Below, in pieces: positions 7,361 through 14,490 of a DNA stretch of 31,197 bases (positions are counted from its first letter, which is position 1; every line of letters begins with the position of its first letter). The DNA comes from an uncultured Christensenella sp. (lineage in GTDB: Bacteria > Bacillota > Clostridia > Christensenellales > UBA1242). The notes under the pieces were generated by a model. That model saw nothing but the letters and a program-made list of their open reading frames with translations. It made no database searches and was not told the DNA's origin. The stretch covers positions 1 through 31,197 of the forward strand of contig CAOKRZ010000003.1 of the NCBI GenBank assembly GCA_948471335.1, read 5' to 3'. A program made the position numbers and the translations under genes.

Positions 7361-7560
7361 GATATAACGAAACAACGGGAAACGACTTCATGTTATATCG
7401 CCATAAGGAACTTTGCAAGGTAAAGGCTACGCCTGTTTGCAACAGTTCCGTTGGGCGCCTTAAGTGGAGGGAGCTTGGGACGGGGAACCGAAGGAGTAGC
7501 TGTTAGATTTGCAAGGCAAATCGTGTCAGCGTAAACGAGTTTGGGGCCTCCCCAGAAAAG
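7361..7560 (+). ncRNA. candidate structured RNA or palindromic element upstream of fusA
   Basis: By hand count 82 of 153 bases (54%) at 7401-7553 are G or C, far above the AT-rich gene before it. Helices seen: GATATAAC (7361-7368) with GTTATATC (7392-7399); GGAACTTTGCAA (7407-7418) with TTGCAA-C-AGTTCC (7437-7449), containing an inner AGGC/GCCT hairpin; CGG-GGAA-CCG (7481-7490); GCTG/CAGC enclosing GATTTGC-AAG-GCAAATC (7499-7530); and GGGG-CCT-CCCC (7543-7553), close to the fusA ribosome site AAGGAG. TTTGCAAGG occurs twice (7412, 7508). No T-run follows, so this is not a terminator. It could be a cis-regulatory leader for fusA, a processed small RNA, or a dispersed palindromic repeat. I recognise no family. 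Confidence 0.45.
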
Positions 7561-7573
7561 GAGAAATAAAATC

Positions 7574-9649
7574 ATGGCAAATGATCTACACATGACCAGA
7601 AACGTCGGAATCATGGCGCACATCGATGCTGGTAAGACTACCACAACTGAGCGTATTCTTTTCTATACAGGAAAGAGTCACAAAATCGGTGAAGTGCATG
7701 ACGGCGCTGCTACAATGGACTGGATGGCTCAAGAGCAAGAGAGAGGTATCACAATCACTTCTGCCTGCACAACTTGTACTTGGAAGAACCACAAAATCAA
7801 CATCATTGACACTCCTGGACACGTTGACTTCACAATCGAAGTTGAGCGTTCACTTAAAGTGCTTGATGGAACTGTGCTCGTTCTTTCAGCCCGTGACAAA
7901 GTTCAGCCACAAACAGAAACTGTTTGGCGTCAAGCAACAAGATACAAAGTTCCAGCAATCATTTACGTAAACAAGATGGACCGTGATGCTGCTGACTTCT
8001 TCGCTTGCGTTGAGTCAATCAAAAACAGACTTAAAACAAACCCATTGCCAATCCAAATGCCTATTGGTGAGGCTGACACATTCAGAGGAATTATCGACCT
8101 TCTCACAATGAAAGCCGAAATCTACAAAGATGACATGGGTACACAAATTGAAATTACAGACGTTCCTGCAGAGCTTAAAGCAAAAGCACAAGCAATGCAT
8201 GACGAACTTATCGAGAAGGTTGTTGAAACTGACGACGCACTTCTTGAAAGATATTTCGAAGGAGACGAAATTTCTCTTGACGAAATCAAAAAGGCAATCA
8301 GAAACGCAACTATTGCAAAAACTTTGACACCTGTTCTTTGCGGTTCTTCTTATAAGAACAAGGGCGTTCAAATGCTTCTTGACGCAATGGTTGAATATCT
8401 TCCATCTCCACTTGACATTCCTGCAATGAGGGGAACAAACCCAGATAGTGGCGAAGAAGAAGAGAGAAAAGCAGACGAAACTGCACCTTTCTCAGGTCTT
8501 GCATTTAAAATTATGACAGACCCATATGTTGGCGGACTTACATTCTTCCGCGTATATTCAGGAAAGCTTACTGCTGGCTCTTATGTTTACAACTCAAACA
8601 CTGGCAAGCAAGAGCGCGTTGGACGTCTTATCCGTATGCACGCAAACAACCGTCAAGAAATTTCTGAAGTTGGCGCTGGCGATATCGCTGCCATCGTTGG
8701 ACTTAAAGACACAATCACAGGACACACTCTTTGTGACGAAAAACACCCAATTCAACTTGAAAGCATGGAATTCCCTGAACCTGTTATTCAACTTGCAATT
8801 GAACCTAAAACAAAAGATATGCAAGAAAAAATGGCTCTTGCCCTTGCAAAACTTATGAGAGAAGACCCTTCATTCAGAGTTACAACAAACACTGAAACAG
8901 GTCAAACTCTTATCGCCGGAATGGGCGAACTTCACCTTGAAATCATCGTTGACCGTCTTCTTCGTGAATTCAAAGTTGAAGCAACTGTTGGTGACCCACA
9001 AGTTTCTTACCGCGAAGCAATCAAGAAAGCGGTTAGGGCTGAAGGTAAATTCATCCGTCAGTCAGGTGGTAAAGGTCAATACGGACACTGCGTTGTTGAA
9101 ATGGAACCACTTGAGCCAGGTGAAGGCTATCAATTCGTTGACAAAACTGTTGGTGGATCAATTCCAAAAGAATACATCCAACCAATCAACAATGGTATTG
9201 CAGAAGCCCGCATGAATGGTGTGCTTGCTGGATACGAAACAATCGACTTCAGAGTGACTGTTATTGACGGATCATTCCACGAAGTTGACTCTTCAGAAAT
9301 GGCGTTCAAGATCGCAGGCTCTCTTGCATTCCAAGATGGTGCAAAGAAAGCTGACCCAGTTCTTCTTGAACCTATCATGAAAGTTACTGTTGAAGTTCCT
9401 GATGAATATCTTGGAACAGTTATGGGTAACCTTACTTCACGTCGTGGTATGCTTACTGGAACTGAAAGCTCAAACGGAATTCAAATCGTTAGCGCTGAAG
9501 TCCCACTTGCAAACATGTTCGGTTATGCAACTGACCTTCGTTCTCAAACTCAAGGACGTGGAAACTATGTTATGGAGCCTCTTAAATATCAAGAAGTTCC
9601 TCGTTCAATCGCTCAAACAATTATGGGTGAGCGCGCTAAGAAGGCATAA
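7574..9649 (+). CDS. fusA: translation elongation factor G
   Basis: GTPase that drives translocation on the ribosome and, with RRF, recycling. The ATG at 7574 follows AAGGAG and gives 691 residues, normal for EF-G. G1 AHIDAGKT (about 15-22), G2 RGITIT, G3 DTPGH and G4 NKMD are all present, followed by domains II-V. QSGGKGQYGHCVVEMEPLEP marks domain IV and TSRRGMLTGTESSNG marks domain V. An in-frame upstream ATG at 7541 lies in the structured leader without a ribosome site and is rejected. Codon use is strongly biased toward CTT, AAC and GGT-type codons, as expected for a highly expressed gene. tuf follows after 145 bases with its own promoter. Confidence 0.99.
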   Translation: MANDLHMTRNVGIMAHIDAGKTTTTERILFYTGKSHKIGEVHDGAATMDWMAQEQERGITITSACTTCTWKNHKINIIDTPGHVDFTIEVERSLKVLDGTVLVLSARDKVQPQTETVWRQATRYKVPAIIYVNKMDRDAADFFACVESIKNRLKTNPLPIQMPIGEADTFRGIIDLLTMKAEIYKDDMGTQIEITDVPAELKAKAQAMHDELIEKVVETDDALLERYFEGDEISLDEIKKAIRNATIAKTLTPVLCGSSYKNKGVQMLLDAMVEYLPSPLDIPAMRGTNPDSGEEEERKADETAPFSGLAFKIMTDPYVGGLTFFRVYSGKLTAGSYVYNSNTGKQERVGRLIRMHANNRQEISEVGAGDIAAIVGLKDTITGHTLCDEKHPIQLESMEFPEPVIQLAIEPKTKDMQEKMALALAKLMREDPSFRVTTNTETGQTLIAGMGELHLEIIVDRLLREFKVEATVGDPQVSYREAIKKAVRAEGKFIRQSGGKGQYGHCVVEMEPLEPGEGYQFVDKTVGGSIPKEYIQPINNGIAEARMNGVLAGYETIDFRVTVIDGSFHEVDSSEMAFKIAGSLAFQDGAKKADPVLLEPIMKVTVEVPDEYLGTVMGNLTSRRGMLTGTESSNGIQIVSAEVPLANMFGYATDLRSQTQGRGNYVMEPLKYQEVPRSIAQTIMGERAKKA

Positions 9650-9732
9650 CACGCCTTACCTAGGAAAGAAAACCTTCTAAGGTTAAACTTTCAAAATCTT
9701 TTAAATTATTTTAAAAATTTGATAAAATCATT

Positions 9733-9760
9733 TTGAGATTATTTAAAAGTATGCTAGAAT
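9733..9760 (+). promoter_or_regulatory. promoter of tuf
   Basis: TTGAGA (9733-9738), a 16-base spacer and TAGAAT (9755-9760), preceded by TGC to make an extended -10. It lies between fusA and tuf and would let tuf be transcribed independently of the str operon. Confidence 0.7.
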
Positions 9761-9794
9761 AGCAATTGTAAAAAAGAAAAAGGAGATTATAATT

Positions 9795-10994
9795 ATGGCA
9801 ATTTTCGAAAGAAAGAAAGACCACGTTAACGTTGGTACAATCGGCCACGTTGACCACGGTAAGACAACTCTTACTGCAGCTATCACAATGTACTCTGCTG
9901 CAAAGGGTTTTGCAGAAAAAATGAGATACGACCAAATCGATAAAGCCCCAGAAGAAAAGGCTAGAGGTATCACAATCAACACAGCTCACGTTGAGTACGA
10001 GACAGAAGCTCGTCACTACGCTCACGTAGACTGCCCAGGACACGCTGACTATGTTAAAAACATGATCACTGGTGCTGCTCAAATGGACGGCGCTATCCTC
10101 GTTGTTGCTTCAACAGACGGTCCTATGCCTCAAACAAGAGAACACATCCTTCTTGCAAGACAAGTTGGTGTTCCTTACATCGTTGTTTTCATGAACAAAA
10201 CTGATCAAGTTGACGATCCAGAACTTCTTGAACTCGTTGAACTTGAAATCCGTGACCTCTTGACTGAATACGGATTCCCTGGAGACAAAACTCCAGTTGT
10301 TAAAGGATCAGCTCTTAAAGCTCTTGAAGCTGCTCAAAACGGCAATGCTGAAGATCCAGCATGTGCTTGCATTGGCGAACTTCTTGCTGCTCTTGATTCT
10401 TACATTCCAGCTCCAGAAAGAGATACAGACAAACCTTTCCTTATGCCTGTTGAAGACGTTTTCACAATCACTGGTCGTGGAACTGTTGCAACTGGTAGAG
10501 TAGAGCGCGGACAAGTTAAGATTGGCGAAACTGTTGAAATCGTTGGTATTTCACACGAATCTAGAACAACTGTTGTTACTGGTATCGAAATGTTCCACAA
10601 GCAACTTGATGCTGCTATGGCTGGTGACAATGCTGGTATCCTTCTTCGTGGTATCCAAAGAACAGATATCCAAAGAGGACAAGTTATCTGCAAACCAGGT
10701 TCAATCAAACCTCACACTAAATTCACTGCTGAAGTTTACGTTCTTAAGAAAGAAGAAGGTGGACGTCACACTCCATTCTTCAATGGTTACAGACCACAAT
10801 TCTACTTCAGAACAACAGATATCACTGGTGTTATCGAACTTGAAAAGGGCGTAGAAATGGTTATGCCTGGTGACCACATCAACATGACTATCTCTCTTAT
10901 CAACCCAATCGCTATCGAACAAGGTCTTCGTTTCGCTATCCGTGAAGGCGGAAGAACTGTTGGTTCAGGTGTTGTTTCTGCAATCATCGAATAA
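9795..10994 (+). CDS. tuf: translation elongation factor Tu
   Basis: GTPase that delivers aminoacyl-tRNA to the ribosome. The 399 residues match the family. Visible are G1 GHVDHGKT (about 18-25), RGITIN, DCPGH (with the following ADYVKNM) and NKTD, then domains II and III (TGRGTVATGRVERG; GGRHTPFFNGYRPQFYFRTTDITG). AAGGAG lies upstream of the ATG. It is the last gene of the str cluster and is followed by a strong terminator. The S10 operon does not follow, unlike in many Bacillota. It has the strongest codon bias in the window. Confidence 0.99.
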   Translation: MAIFERKKDHVNVGTIGHVDHGKTTLTAAITMYSAAKGFAEKMRYDQIDKAPEEKARGITINTAHVEYETEARHYAHVDCPGHADYVKNMITGAAQMDGAILVVASTDGPMPQTREHILLARQVGVPYIVVFMNKTDQVDDPELLELVELEIRDLLTEYGFPGDKTPVVKGSALKALEAAQNGNAEDPACACIGELLAALDSYIPAPERDTDKPFLMPVEDVFTITGRGTVATGRVERGQVKIGETVEIVGISHESRTTVVTGIEMFHKQLDAAMAGDNAGILLRGIQRTDIQRGQVICKPGSIKPHTKFTAEVYVLKKEEGGRHTPFFNGYRPQFYFRTTDITGVIELEKGVEMVMPGDHINMTISLINPIAIEQGLRFAIREGGRTVGSGVVSAIIE

Positions 10995-11070
10995 TTTAGC
11001 GACAAAATTGGTTAATTGCTGCATAAACAAATGCCTGCTCGTTTGTGCTGCGATCATAAAATGTACAAAT

Positions 11071-11102
11071 AAAAAAGCAAAGATGCCGACTTTGCTTTTT
11101 TT
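11071..11102 (+). terminator. intrinsic terminator after tuf
   Basis: AAAAAAGCAAAG (11071-11082) pairs with CTTTGCTTTTTT (11090-11101) around a 7-base loop, with a run of T continuing. It ends the str/tuf transcript. Confidence 0.9.
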
Positions 11103-11149
11103 GTGTTGTAAGCGTGACGGGGCTGAGGATTTTAATAAAAAAATGACTA

Positions 11150-11178
11150 TTGACTTATCAACAAAGGTGTGTTACAAT
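11150..11178 (+). promoter_or_regulatory. promoter of the gene at 11198
   Basis: TTGACT (11150-11155), a 17-base spacer and TACAAT (11173-11178), preceded by TGT (extended -10). Transcription should start near 11185, leaving a very short leader of about 13 bases. Confidence 0.75.
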
Positions 11179-11197
11179 TCCCTTACGAGGTGCGAAG

Positions 11198-11836
11198 ATG
11201 CTTTTATGGAGAGTTTGCAATGTTAAAGAAGAGCAAGCGATACTTAAAAATGATTTTGAAAAACTGACTTTTGGATCGCCTTTATGGAAGTATGTCATTA
11301 GTGGCGTAAATTATTACTCTCAATTTAGATCCTTGATGAAAGAAGTGGAGAGTATGGAATGTGATGATCGGATAAAGCCAATTTTAAAAATGTTTCCTTC
11401 TCTTCCCAAAGATTTGCCGCTTTTTGAAAATGATGATAGAAAGCAAAGAGAGATTAAAAACAAATTTGTTCCATGCAATCGCTACAAAGCTTATCCAGGG
11501 GAATATGTGTTTTTAAATTCAATCAAGGTCGCAGGATTTTTTGATACTTTTTGGGAAGTCCCATATCTTACACGTAAATTAAAGGATGAACAAAATAAAA
11601 TAATAATGATTAATATTCCTGACGAAATCGCTTTAAAGTATATGGGGTATGGAGAATACAAAAGAGAGGAAGAAACCCTTATTTATCCAGAATATGCCAT
11701 TCCTTTATATAGGTTAAAACCAGAGTATTTAACTCTTAAAAATCTTACAGCAGAAGAATACCATAAGTTATATTTGGCGGCTCGTGAAAGAGGCAAACAG
11801 ATTGCAAAGAATAATATTTTTAGAGACAAAATGTGA
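11198..11836 (+). CDS. unknown soluble protein
   Basis: Not recognised. The 212-residue product starts MLLWRVCNVKEEQAILKNDF. No signal peptide or membrane segment is visible. It is rich in Lys, Glu, Tyr and Pro, with a central stretch KFVPCNRYKAYPGEYVFLNS and a C-terminal helix LTAEEYHKLYLAARERGKQI. The ATG at 11198 is chosen because GAGG lies seven bases upstream; the earlier in-frame TTG at 11150 is part of the -35 box and cannot be translated from this promoter. The gene is a single-gene unit between the tuf terminator and a two-way terminator. Its codon use is AT-rich, like other orphan genes here and unlike tuf. The neighbouring small HTH genes may or may not be related. Confidence 0.75.
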   Translation: MLLWRVCNVKEEQAILKNDFEKLTFGSPLWKYVISGVNYYSQFRSLMKEVESMECDDRIKPILKMFPSLPKDLPLFENDDRKQREIKNKFVPCNRYKAYPGEYVFLNSIKVAGFFDTFWEVPYLTRKLKDEQNKIIMINIPDEIALKYMGYGEYKREEETLIYPEYAIPLYRLKPEYLTLKNLTAEEYHKLYLAARERGKQIAKNNIFRDKM

Positions 11837-11851
11837 CTTTAATAAGATAAT

Positions 11852-11881
11852 AAAAAACACCGAAATATTTCAGTGTTTTTT
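11852..11881. terminator. bidirectional terminator between convergent genes
   Basis: AAAAAACAC (11852-11860) pairs with GTGTTTTTT (11873-11881), and the stem continues inward with GAA/TTC after one mismatch. The A and T ends serve both the gene at 11198 (plus) and the HTH gene at 11886-12104 (minus). Confidence 0.85.
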
Positions 11882-11885
11882 CTTT

Positions 11886-12104
11886 TTAATCAATCAGGTC
11901 TTGCAAATTGACTTTCATTGCAGTTGCAAGTTTGTGTAGGGAAGTGTATTTTTTGCAAGTGCCAGTTTTTATTATGGTTGCGACAGTCGTCGGACTTAGC
12001 CCTGCAAGTTTTGAAAATTTTGCTTGGCTTAACCGATTTGCATCCATGAAAGAATGGATCATTTTTACATTTACTTTTATATTTGCCTCTTTCGCAGAGT
12101 TCAT
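11886..12104 (-). CDS. small helix-turn-helix (Xre/Cro-type) regulator
   Basis: A 72-residue DNA-binding protein. The segment MDANRLSQAKFSKLAGLSPTTVATIIKTGT (about 20-49) has the pattern of a Cro/C1 helix-turn-helix: SQAKFSKLAG as the first helix and SPTTVATIIK as the recognition helix. HKLATAMKVNLQDLID closes the fold. There is no extra dimerisation or ligand domain. AAGGAG lies seven bases before the ATG (minus strand), supporting the start. It is divergent from a second small HTH gene at 12268, with 163 bases between them, an arrangement typical of phage-like or toxin-antitoxin-like switches, although no phage gene is nearby. Its target is unknown. Confidence 0.85.
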   Translation of the reverse strand: MNSAKEANIKVNVKMIHSFMDANRLSQAKFSKLAGLSPTTVATIIKTGTCKKYTSLHKLATAMKVNLQDLID

Positions 12105-12137
12105 ATATTTCTCCTTGGTGTCAATGAAATATTATTT

Positions 12138-12184
12138 GACGTAAAAAACCTACATTTTCAAGCGTTTTATGTCATTTTTCGACA
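12138..12184. promoter_or_regulatory. possible operator between the divergent HTH genes
   Basis: GACGTAAAA (12138-12146) and TTTTATGTC (12165-12173) form a near-perfect inverted repeat (8 of 9). TGTC (12170-12173) and GACA (12181-12184) form a second, overlapping one. They lie in the gap between two divergent small repressor-type genes, where binding by either would be expected. Inferred from symmetry alone. Confidence 0.3.
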
Positions 12185-12255
12185 TTTGTTGCCTACTTTG
12201 CCTAATTCTAACATACGTGTTGCGCAATTGTCAAGTATTTTTTGCGCTTTGCGTA

Positions 12256-12261
12256 TATAAT
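12256..12261 (+). promoter_or_regulatory. -10 element of the 12268 HTH gene (likely leaderless)
   Basis: TATAAT at 12256-12261 lies six bases before the ATG at 12268, so transcription should start at or next to the start codon, and there is no ribosome site. The best -35 (TTGTCA, 12228-12233) is 22 bases away, too far, so the promoter is weak or needs an activator. TTGCGCAA (8-base palindrome) at 12220-12227 overlaps this region. Confidence 0.5.
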
Positions 12262-12267
12262 ATTTGT

Positions 12268-12477
12268 ATGATTGAAATCAAGTTTGGAGAAAGAATTAAA
12301 GAACTGAGACTTGATAGAAATTTAAAGCAAAAAGATATAGCGAAAGCAATGCATGTTTCAACACCAACTGTGACCAGATGGGAAGGTGGTGTGCAAGAAC
12401 CAGATTTTCTGACTTTGGTTTCACTTGCAAGATATTTCAATGTTTCAACTGACTATCTTTTGGGCGTTGAAGATTAA
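12268..12477 (+). CDS. small helix-turn-helix (Xre-type) regulator
   Basis: A 69-residue HTH protein. FGERIKELRLDRNLKQKDIA (about 5-24), followed by KAMHVSTPTVTRWEGGVQEPDFLTL and ARYFNVSTDYLLGVED, is a complete classical Xre/HTH_3 domain with nothing added. The start is set at 12268 because a TATAAT stands six bases upstream. The longer frame from 12169 would begin upstream of the promoter and add a Cys-rich hydrophobic stretch unlike the family. No ribosome site is visible, so the mRNA is probably leaderless. The divergent HTH gene at 12104 and the inverted repeats between them suggest mutual or autoregulation. Confidence 0.9.
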   Translation: MIEIKFGERIKELRLDRNLKQKDIAKAMHVSTPTVTRWEGGVQEPDFLTLVSLARYFNVSTDYLLGVED

Positions 12478-12546
12478 AGCTGTCGATTTTTGCCGAATTT
12501 CTGTCAAACTTTGTCGCAGCAATCAAAAAAATATGTTTTGTTAAAG

Positions 12547-12595
12547 ACAAACTTTCACTTTTATTGTTGAATGAAAGTAAAGTTTGTTTTGTTTT
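12547..12595 (+). terminator. long-stem intrinsic terminator
   Basis: ACAAACTTT-C-ACTTTTATT (12547-12565) pairs with AATGAAAGTAAAGTTTGT (12570-12587), about 18 pairs with one bulge and one G-U. TTTTGTTTTT follows. It ends the 12268 transcript. Confidence 0.85.
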
Positions 12596-12616
12596 TATAG
12601 GAAATTATGTTAAAAT
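12589..12616 (+). promoter_or_regulatory. promoter of sepF-lspA-rluD
   Basis: TTGTTT (12589-12594), a 16-base spacer and TAAAAT (12611-12616) with TGT directly upstream (extended -10). The -35 overlaps the T-tract of the preceding terminator. Confidence 0.5.
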
Positions 12617-12634
12617 AACCTTAGAGGTAAATTT

Positions 12635-13006
12635 ATGAAATTCATGGGATATATATTTAAGTTCTTAGGTTTTGAAAATGAGGAAGTGCGTTCTAAGCCG
12701 AAAAAAGTCAAAAAAGCCAAGGCTTCATTCAAGTTTAAAAATGGGCAAATGACCAATAGGGCAGAACACATTGACGGAATTCCAGTTTATTATCCTGAAA
12801 ATTTTGTGCAGGCCAGAGAGCATGCAAGTTTTTTGCGTGATAAAAAGGCTTTTATAATTTCTGTTGAAAGCTGCAGCCGTGAAGATGCAGATAAAATATT
12901 TGAATACTTCCACGGTGTAGCCTATGGATTAAGGGCAAAGATGATCACACTTGAAGAAGATAAGCTTTATTTATTATTGCCTGAGGGAATGGAAGTTGAA
13001 GAATAA
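12635..13006 (+). CDS. sepF: cell division protein SepF
   Basis: FtsZ-binding protein that aligns FtsZ bundles and tethers them to the membrane during septation. The 123 residues comprise a short amphipathic, membrane-binding start (MKFMGYIFKFLGFENEE), a basic linker, and the SepF core from about residue 49: PVYYPENFVQAREHASFL, KKAFIISVESCSREDADKIF, and YFHGVAYGLRAKM with the LYLLLPEGMEVEE end. It is shorter than B. subtilis SepF because the linker is short. AGAGGT lies upstream. lspA starts inside its last codons. The usual neighbours ylmG, ylmH and divIVA are absent between sepF and lspA. Confidence 0.93.
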   Translation: MKFMGYIFKFLGFENEEVRSKPKKVKKAKASFKFKNGQMTNRAEHIDGIPVYYPENFVQAREHASFLRDKKAFIISVESCSREDADKIFEYFHGVAYGLRAKMITLEEDKLYLLLPEGMEVEE

Positions 13007-13523
13007 GAGGTGGATTTGGTCGCTTGTTCTTGCCATTGTCATTATCGCGGTTGTGATAACTTTTGATCTATTGAGCAAGCATTTTGCAGAAAAGGGGCTG
13101 GTTAGTGAAGGGAATAGTGCAAACTTTATCCCTGGATTTATCAACTTCTATTTGCTTTACAACAACGGCGGAGGCTGGAACATATTTGCTGGTCAAATTG
13201 TTTTCCTCGTCATTTTCTCAGTGCTTGTCATTGCAGCGTTAACTGTTTTTTATGTCCTTAGATTGAAAAAACATAAAACAAGCGCTTCTCTGACTTTTGC
13301 CATTTCTTATGGTCTGATTTTTGGCGGTTTTTTTGGCAATCTTTTTGACAGGTTGGCTTTTGGGCATGTACGCGACTTTTTGAATTTTCAGTTCATGAAT
13401 TTTCCGGTTTTTAATGTTGCTGACATTTGCTTGTGTGTGGGAATGGTTCTTCTTGCCATATATTTTATCTTTATTTTTGATAAAGAAGGGAAGAAAAATG
13501 ACAAATTGAAGGAGCAAAAGTAG
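12996..13523 (+). CDS. lspA: lipoprotein signal peptidase (signal peptidase II)
   Basis: Membrane aspartyl protease that removes signal peptides from diacylglyceryl-modified prolipoproteins. The start chosen is TTG at 12996 (GAGGG eight bases upstream), giving 175 residues and overlapping the end of sepF by 11 bases. An earlier TTG at 12951 would add 15 residues lying within the sepF core and has no ribosome site. Four membrane segments are visible. Catalytic aspartates are Asp127 in GHVRDFLNF and Asp143 in FNVADICLC. GGFFGNLFDRLAFG is the conserved block before the first. Odd: the usual NxGAAFS motif reads NNGGGWNIF (56-64), keeping the Asn and first Gly only. Confidence 0.92.
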   Translation: MKNKRWIWSLVLAIVIIAVVITFDLLSKHFAEKGLVSEGNSANFIPGFINFYLLYNNGGGWNIFAGQIVFLVIFSVLVIAALTVFYVLRLKKHKTSASLTFAISYGLIFGGFFGNLFDRLAFGHVRDFLNFQFMNFPVFNVADICLCVGMVLLAIYFIFIFDKEGKKNDKLKEQK

Positions 13524-13525
13524 TT

Positions 13526-14422
13526 ATGGAGTTTATCGTAAATTCTGAAAATGAAAAGAAAAGGCTTGATGTTGTTTTATGCTCTTTAATGCAAGATCGC
13601 ACACGTGCGCATATAAAGAATCTTATTGATAGCGGCAAATGTTTGGTTGACGGAAAAAGAGTGAAGGCAGGCTTTTTGCTTAAAGCAGGGCAGCATGTGT
13701 CTTGCGAAGATGAAGAAGTTGTTTTGCTTGATGCAAAAGCTGAAGAAGTGGATTTTGAGATTGTCTATCAAGATTCAGACCTTATTGTTGTTAACAAACC
13801 TCAAGGGCTTGTCGTTCACCCATGTGCTTCAACAAAAAATGGAACGCTTGTCAACGGGCTATTGAACAGGATTTCTGATCTTAGTGGTATTAACGGAGTG
13901 CTTAGGCCGGGGATTGTGCACAGGCTTGACAAAAACACTTCTGGGCTTATGGTTGTTGCAAAAAATGACCTTGCCCATGTCTCACTTGCGGAGCAAATCA
14001 AAAATAAAATTTGTAAGCGAAAATATCTTGCCCTTCTTTCAGGGCATTTGAAGGACGAAGAGGGTAAAATCGAGACATTTATTGACAGAAGCAGAACTGA
14101 CCGCAAAAAGATGGCTGTTTCTGACAAGGGCAAAGAGGCGATCACAAATTATAAACTTGTGAAACGCTTCACAACCTGCGATTTGGTTGAATTTTCTTTG
14201 CAGACTGGAAGAACGCATCAAATCCGCGTGCATGCAAAAGAGCTTGGACATCCAGTTGTTGGCGATGATGTCTATGGCAAAGCGGTGAAAGACCTAAACG
14301 GACAGCTTTTGCACTCATACAGCCTGTCATTCATTCATCCAGCCACAAAAAAAGAAATGACATTTGAAATCGATCTGCCAGAGCATTTCAAAAACTATAT
14401 CAAAAAGCTGAAAGAGATTTAG
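13526..14422 (+). CDS. rluD: RluD-family 23S rRNA pseudouridine synthase
   Basis: Converts uridines of rRNA to pseudouridine. The 298 residues contain an N-terminal S4 RNA-binding domain (RTRAHIKNLIDSGKCLVDGK, about 25-44) and the RluA-family catalytic core. The motif GIVHRLDKNTSGLMVV carries catalytic Asp135, and FSLQTGRTHQIRVHAKELGHPVVGD is the other family hallmark. It starts two bases after the lspA stop. lspA followed by an RluD-type gene is a common order in Bacillota. The exact target positions cannot be assigned from sequence; family members with the S4 domain usually act on helix 69 or other 23S sites. Its stop codon lies inside the following terminator hairpin. Confidence 0.95.
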   Translation: MEFIVNSENEKKRLDVVLCSLMQDRTRAHIKNLIDSGKCLVDGKRVKAGFLLKAGQHVSCEDEEVVLLDAKAEEVDFEIVYQDSDLIVVNKPQGLVVHPCASTKNGTLVNGLLNRISDLSGINGVLRPGIVHRLDKNTSGLMVVAKNDLAHVSLAEQIKNKICKRKYLALLSGHLKDEEGKIETFIDRSRTDRKKMAVSDKGKEAITNYKLVKRFTTCDLVEFSLQTGRTHQIRVHAKELGHPVVGDDVYGKAVKDLNGQLLHSYSLSFIHPATKKEMTFEIDLPEHFKNYIKKLKEI

Positions 14423-14433
14423 CTTTTTTTTTT
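14402..14433 (+). terminator. intrinsic terminator overlapping the rluD stop codon
   Basis: AAAAAGCT (14402-14409) pairs with AGCTTTTT (14421-14428), an 11-base loop, then more T to 14433. The stop codon TAG (14420-14422) lies partly in the right arm. Confidence 0.8.
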
Positions 14434-14438
14434 GACTA

Positions 14439-14466
14439 TTAACATTTTGCGAAAAGGTGCTATAAT
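14439..14466 (+). promoter_or_regulatory. promoter of the gene at 14491
   Basis: TTAACA (14439-14444), a 16-base spacer and TATAAT (14461-14466), preceded by TGC (extended -10). Confidence 0.75.
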
Positions 14467-14490
14467 AATATTAAATACAGGGAGGATATT

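Noticed and set aside
7471..7495. Resemblance of ACGGGGAACCG to part of the cyclic di-AMP (ydaO) riboswitch
   Set aside because: The other conserved blocks of that riboswitch, notably GGGGTGAAT and the closing GACAGCTAAC element, are not present in order.
7393..7644. 83-residue minus-strand ORF over the fusA leader, Pro-rich in its middle
   Set aside because: No ribosome site, antisense to the fusA start, and the open frame follows from the GC-rich structured segment. Such Pro/Leu-rich frames are typical of spurious predictions over repeats or RNAs.
12169..12267. Longer form of the HTH gene starting at 12169
   Set aside because: It would begin upstream of the TATAAT and add a hydrophobic Cys-rich stretch before a complete HTH domain.
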